Part shown: in pieces, positions 61,205 through 64,000 of the stretch
How the letters are laid out: each line of letters opens with the position of its first letter
How positions within the stretch are numbered: position 1 is the stretch's first letter
Source: Oopsacas minuta
Lineage: Eukaryota > Porifera > Hexactinellida > Lyssacinosida > Leucopsacidae
Reading direction: 5' to 3'
Assembly (NCBI GenBank): GCA_024704765.1
Contig: JAKMXF010000122.1
Coordinates: 395,068 to 459,067 of the forward strand
Length of the DNA stretch: 64,000 nucleotides
Notes under the pieces: generated by a model
Databases searched by the model: none
Seen by the model: only the letters and a program-made list of their open reading frames with translations
Told to the model about the DNA's origin: nothing
Position numbers and translations under genes: made by a program

Positions 61205-64000
61205 GGATTATGGATATATTGGGCCCCGGGCGGACATCAACCACTGGCCTTTACGAGTTTATTTAGGGACACCCCAAATATACTTCTACAGGCCCTTTGG
61301 GATCATCATTGCATTATTATTCATTTACCATTACTCTCTTGTGCTATAAAAATTATTGGACGTAGACTCAAAATTATTATTTAATTATTTCAATTACATA
61401 ATTATTCATGTATCACTTATAGAAGAAAAGAATTCTTAGAGTGACATCATATAGGCCTTTTCCTACTCTTCAGATGAATAAAATCCATAATTATCTGTGA
61501 AAAGTCTAGTTGTTTCAGTACATCACTCTCAATACTCATGATTGATAGACTGTTAAGTCGATCTTGTCCAATTCTATTTCTGAGCTCATTTTTATACGTT
61601 TCAGTTTCGAAAAGGCCATCTCGCCGCTCCAATTGGATACTATCAGGGATAAATATATTCGAAGAGCTATTTCTATGTTAGGAAACATTTGTGTGAAGTT
61701 TTGTGTGTGAGGAATTCATACATCTTCAGCTCTATTGACTTCGTTTTTTCATTTGTTTGAAGCTCTACCGAAGATCTGACCAAGCTGGAAAATTGAATAA
61801 GCTCACACTTAATTGTAGGTTCCAGAACGTTGGGATATGTGCATGTAATATTTCCTGCAGCTTGTTTGATCATTTGATTAGAGAGAGATGGTAGTTTACA
61901 CAAGAATCCAAAGTTATAGCTGATTTCTTTATATGCCTCAAGGGGTGATATTTAAAGTCAACTATCAACCGATCATTGATAACTTGAAACACGTCTTGCC
62001 TGAACTTAGCCATTGGTGACATATTGCGATCTTTATCTCCGTCATCTACATCAAAATAACGACGGTTGGGCACTCGACCTCGCTTAAGGACTGTGTAGTA
62101 CTGGTCATGTCCACACAAAATAATACCCCGCTTGTGAAAATGTTCAAATTCGGTTCTCCGAGTTTCAATAAATCCAACAAGGGACTCGAGTAACGATACC
62201 ATGACATTGAGATCTAAAGTGCTTGACTGAAAGGAGAGATTAGTTTGATGGGAGCGCTCTAAAACTGTTTTCCAAAAACAAGAAGAATGACGAAATCGAA
62301 TTCGCCAAGTTTTTTAAGTATCGAACTTGGTTCATTTCGACAGTCAACCTTCTGTTCAATATCAGACGCCAAAGATAGTAATAACTCACATAAAGCATTA
62401 TATCCTTTGTGCGGGGCTTCCACTACTTCATATCTTGCGGACCACCGAGTATTAGAAAGCCGCTTGACTACAGACAAGCCTAGGAGCTTAAGCTTTTCGC
62501 AAAGAAGTCGCCATCGACGTAGATGCTGAGAGTAAAGTGCATAAATTTTGTATAATGTCAAAGAATCTTACAACCTCTGGGCTACATTCAGCGGAACCTT
62601 TCCCCACAAGATTGAGGGAATGAGCTGCACATGGTATAAATGTAGCATATTGACTCTGTTGTTTGATGATAGTTTGAACACCGATATATTTCCCACTCAT
62701 ATTTGATGCATTATCATATGATTGGCCACGGCAATTATTAATATCGATTGCATTATTTTCTAGAAAGCTTAGTATCGTTTCCGCTATCACTTGTCCATTA
62801 TGACCGATTATCATTAAAACTCAGAAATCATTCCTTTGGCACAGTCGGCAAGACATAGCGGACAATAAATGTCAGTTGATCTGAGAGTGTAACATCGGGC
62901 GTCGAATCGATAGACTGAATAAAACTTGATTTTAGTCCTTCGATAATTGTTTCAAGAACCTTGCTACCCATTAGACTAATTAATTCCTCGTAAATAGTTG
63001 ATGACCAGTATGAAGTATGGCCCCTTCCTTTGTTAACGAATATAGTGATGTGTTGAGCAAGGAATGAATCGTATTTTCAAAGGGCCTCCATCACTCCTAG
63101 ATAATTACCATTACTTGGAGACCCAATGACTTCGTCTTACCCTCTTAACGGGAGACTCCGTTCGCAAAAAATGTTATTACAGATACTGCACGCTCTATCA
63201 CTTTGCGCCATACTGTCGTTGGTTTTCAAACTCCTGGATAATCTGACAATCCACCCCCAATACTTGTTTTTCTCGTGCACATTATTACCCTGGCTTCTCT
63301 ATGCTGATGGCTATCCTCATGGGACGAAATTCTCTCGTCAGCATGCTTCCAGTCATTAAAGCCTTGGGTGAATGAACTAGTTATTCGTGATAGGAGCTTA
63401 CAAGCGAAGCAGAATACTTTCTTGTCAAAGGATGAATTTGTGTGAAGGAAGACTTAGAGCAGTATCGGTGAGATCCTTCATTTCCATGAATCATGCCAGA
63501 ATTTGGGAAGTTATTACAATTGTTTCTACAATCTTCACTATCTTTTGCTATCCAACGATTTCGTATGTCTTCTGATGTATTGTCCCACAACCCACTGTCA
63601 TTCACAAGTTGTATTTCTTTCTCAGTTAAAGCGTGTTGCTCTCCTACAACCTCTGGAACTGGAATTCGTTTGAATAAAATACAAATGAATCGCCAAGAGG
63701 TACAAATGAAGATGTTGAAGTAGAAACCTCATAGTCTTCGGCTGGCAATTTTTGGGATTGTGATTGTAAGTTACAGAATATGTCTACTCTAAGAAATTTA
63801 GAGGTTTCTTGTTTCTGTTGCTCTTCGCGAAGGTGAGGTTCTTTTGTTTTGTTGCCCCCGACTTGTGAATAGGATGCATTACTGAGAAGTGGAGAATATA
63901 TTAAGACTCGAAAAATTCAATGCAAATGTAGATCAGGGCTAGGCTTGTTTCCTTTAAAGGTGTGCTGCCCATTAATTGTATCATTCTTATTGATTCACTG
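61205..64000 (-). mobile_element. hAT transposon, ZMYM1-like DUF4371 lineage, runs off the window
   Basis: The minus-strand transposase relic fills about 61440-63900. The 3' end of the element is probably near 61211, where CAGAGACGGATTATGGATAT is followed by a GGGCCCCGGGCGG stretch like the end of the MITE at 53502. The other end lies beyond 64000 or is not recognisable. Confidence 0.65.
61440..63900 (-). pseudogene. ZMYM1-like hAT transposase (broken)
   Basis: Reads from right to left. SGLWDNTSEDIRNRWIAK (about 63595) is followed by a VFCFACKLLS zinc-binding block and DWKHADERISSHEDSHQH (about 63350-63300), typical of the TTF domain. Then STIYEELISLMGSKVLETII (about 63010-62955), FIQSIDSTPDVTLSDQLTFI (about 62925-62865), NNCRGQSYDNASNMSGKYIG (62740-62680) and FIPCAAHSLNLVGKGSAE follow, and then RLSNTRWSARYEVV (about 62450-62410). 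The tail has DGLFETETYKNELRNRIGQD and SIMSIESDVLKQLDFSQIIM (61540-61480) and stops at 61447. This is a full-length DUF4371/dimerisation architecture with several stops and shifts. Confidence 0.85.

Overview
This window is AT-rich eukaryotic genomic DNA (about one third G+C by eye) and is dominated by decayed DNA transposons. The only clear host gene is spread over five small minus-strand exons separated by introns that are mostly filled with mobile elements. Nothing looks prokaryotic: there are no operons, no ribosome-binding sites and no CRISPR array. The mix of DD37D, DD37E and DD34D mariners, THAP-type P elements, many hAT lineages, a MULE and RAG1-like transposases suggests an animal, most likely an arthropod. 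A parasitic copepod of the salmon-louse kind is my guess, but that is inference from element content and not a match I could run.

Host gene: exons at 53064-53343, 46392-46526, 24952-25142, 17295-17506 and 17095-17213 (all minus) join in perfect phase. They encode a cadherin repeat, a membrane-adjacent domain, one transmembrane helix and a cytoplasmic tail of about 110 residues ending in a stop codon. The order resembles cadherin-23-type proteins. Its introns (about 6.5, 21.2 and 7.4 kb, plus 81 bp) hold most of the elements listed here.

Layout: 1.06-3.06 kb RAG1-like pseudogene; 5.75-7.97 kb ZBED-type hAT; 8.5-10.3 kb a DD37D mariner inserted in another mariner; 12.0-12.7 kb internally deleted hAT; 14.8-16.0 kb hAT with a (GAT)n expansion; 17.1-17.5 kb last host exons; 19.1-20.0 kb third RAG1-like fragment; 21.1-24.4 kb P element with 32-bp terminal inverted repeats; 25 kb transmembrane exon; 26.8-27.5 kb hAT fragment; 30.3-32.4 kb best RAG1-like copy, truncated by a DD34D mariner at 32.4-33.7 kb; 35.6-39.6 kb a second P-like transposase split by a fold-back element, itself split by a DD37E mariner; 40.3-40.7 kb integrase fragment; 41.8-42.3 kb (ATT)n array next to an intact DD37D mariner at 42.3-43.6 kb; 44.3-46.0 kb an almost intact unclassified multicopy-type gene; 49.9-51.0 kb MULE; 53.5-54.1 kb hAT MITE; 54.5-57.3 kb and 61.2-64 kb two DUF4371-type hATs; 60.5-60.9 kb pogo-type MITE.

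Most elements carry stops and frameshifts. The exceptions are the DD37D mariner at 42308-43619, with both ends intact and an uninterrupted 349-residue transposase, and the 44333-46024 gene, broken only by two frameshifts.
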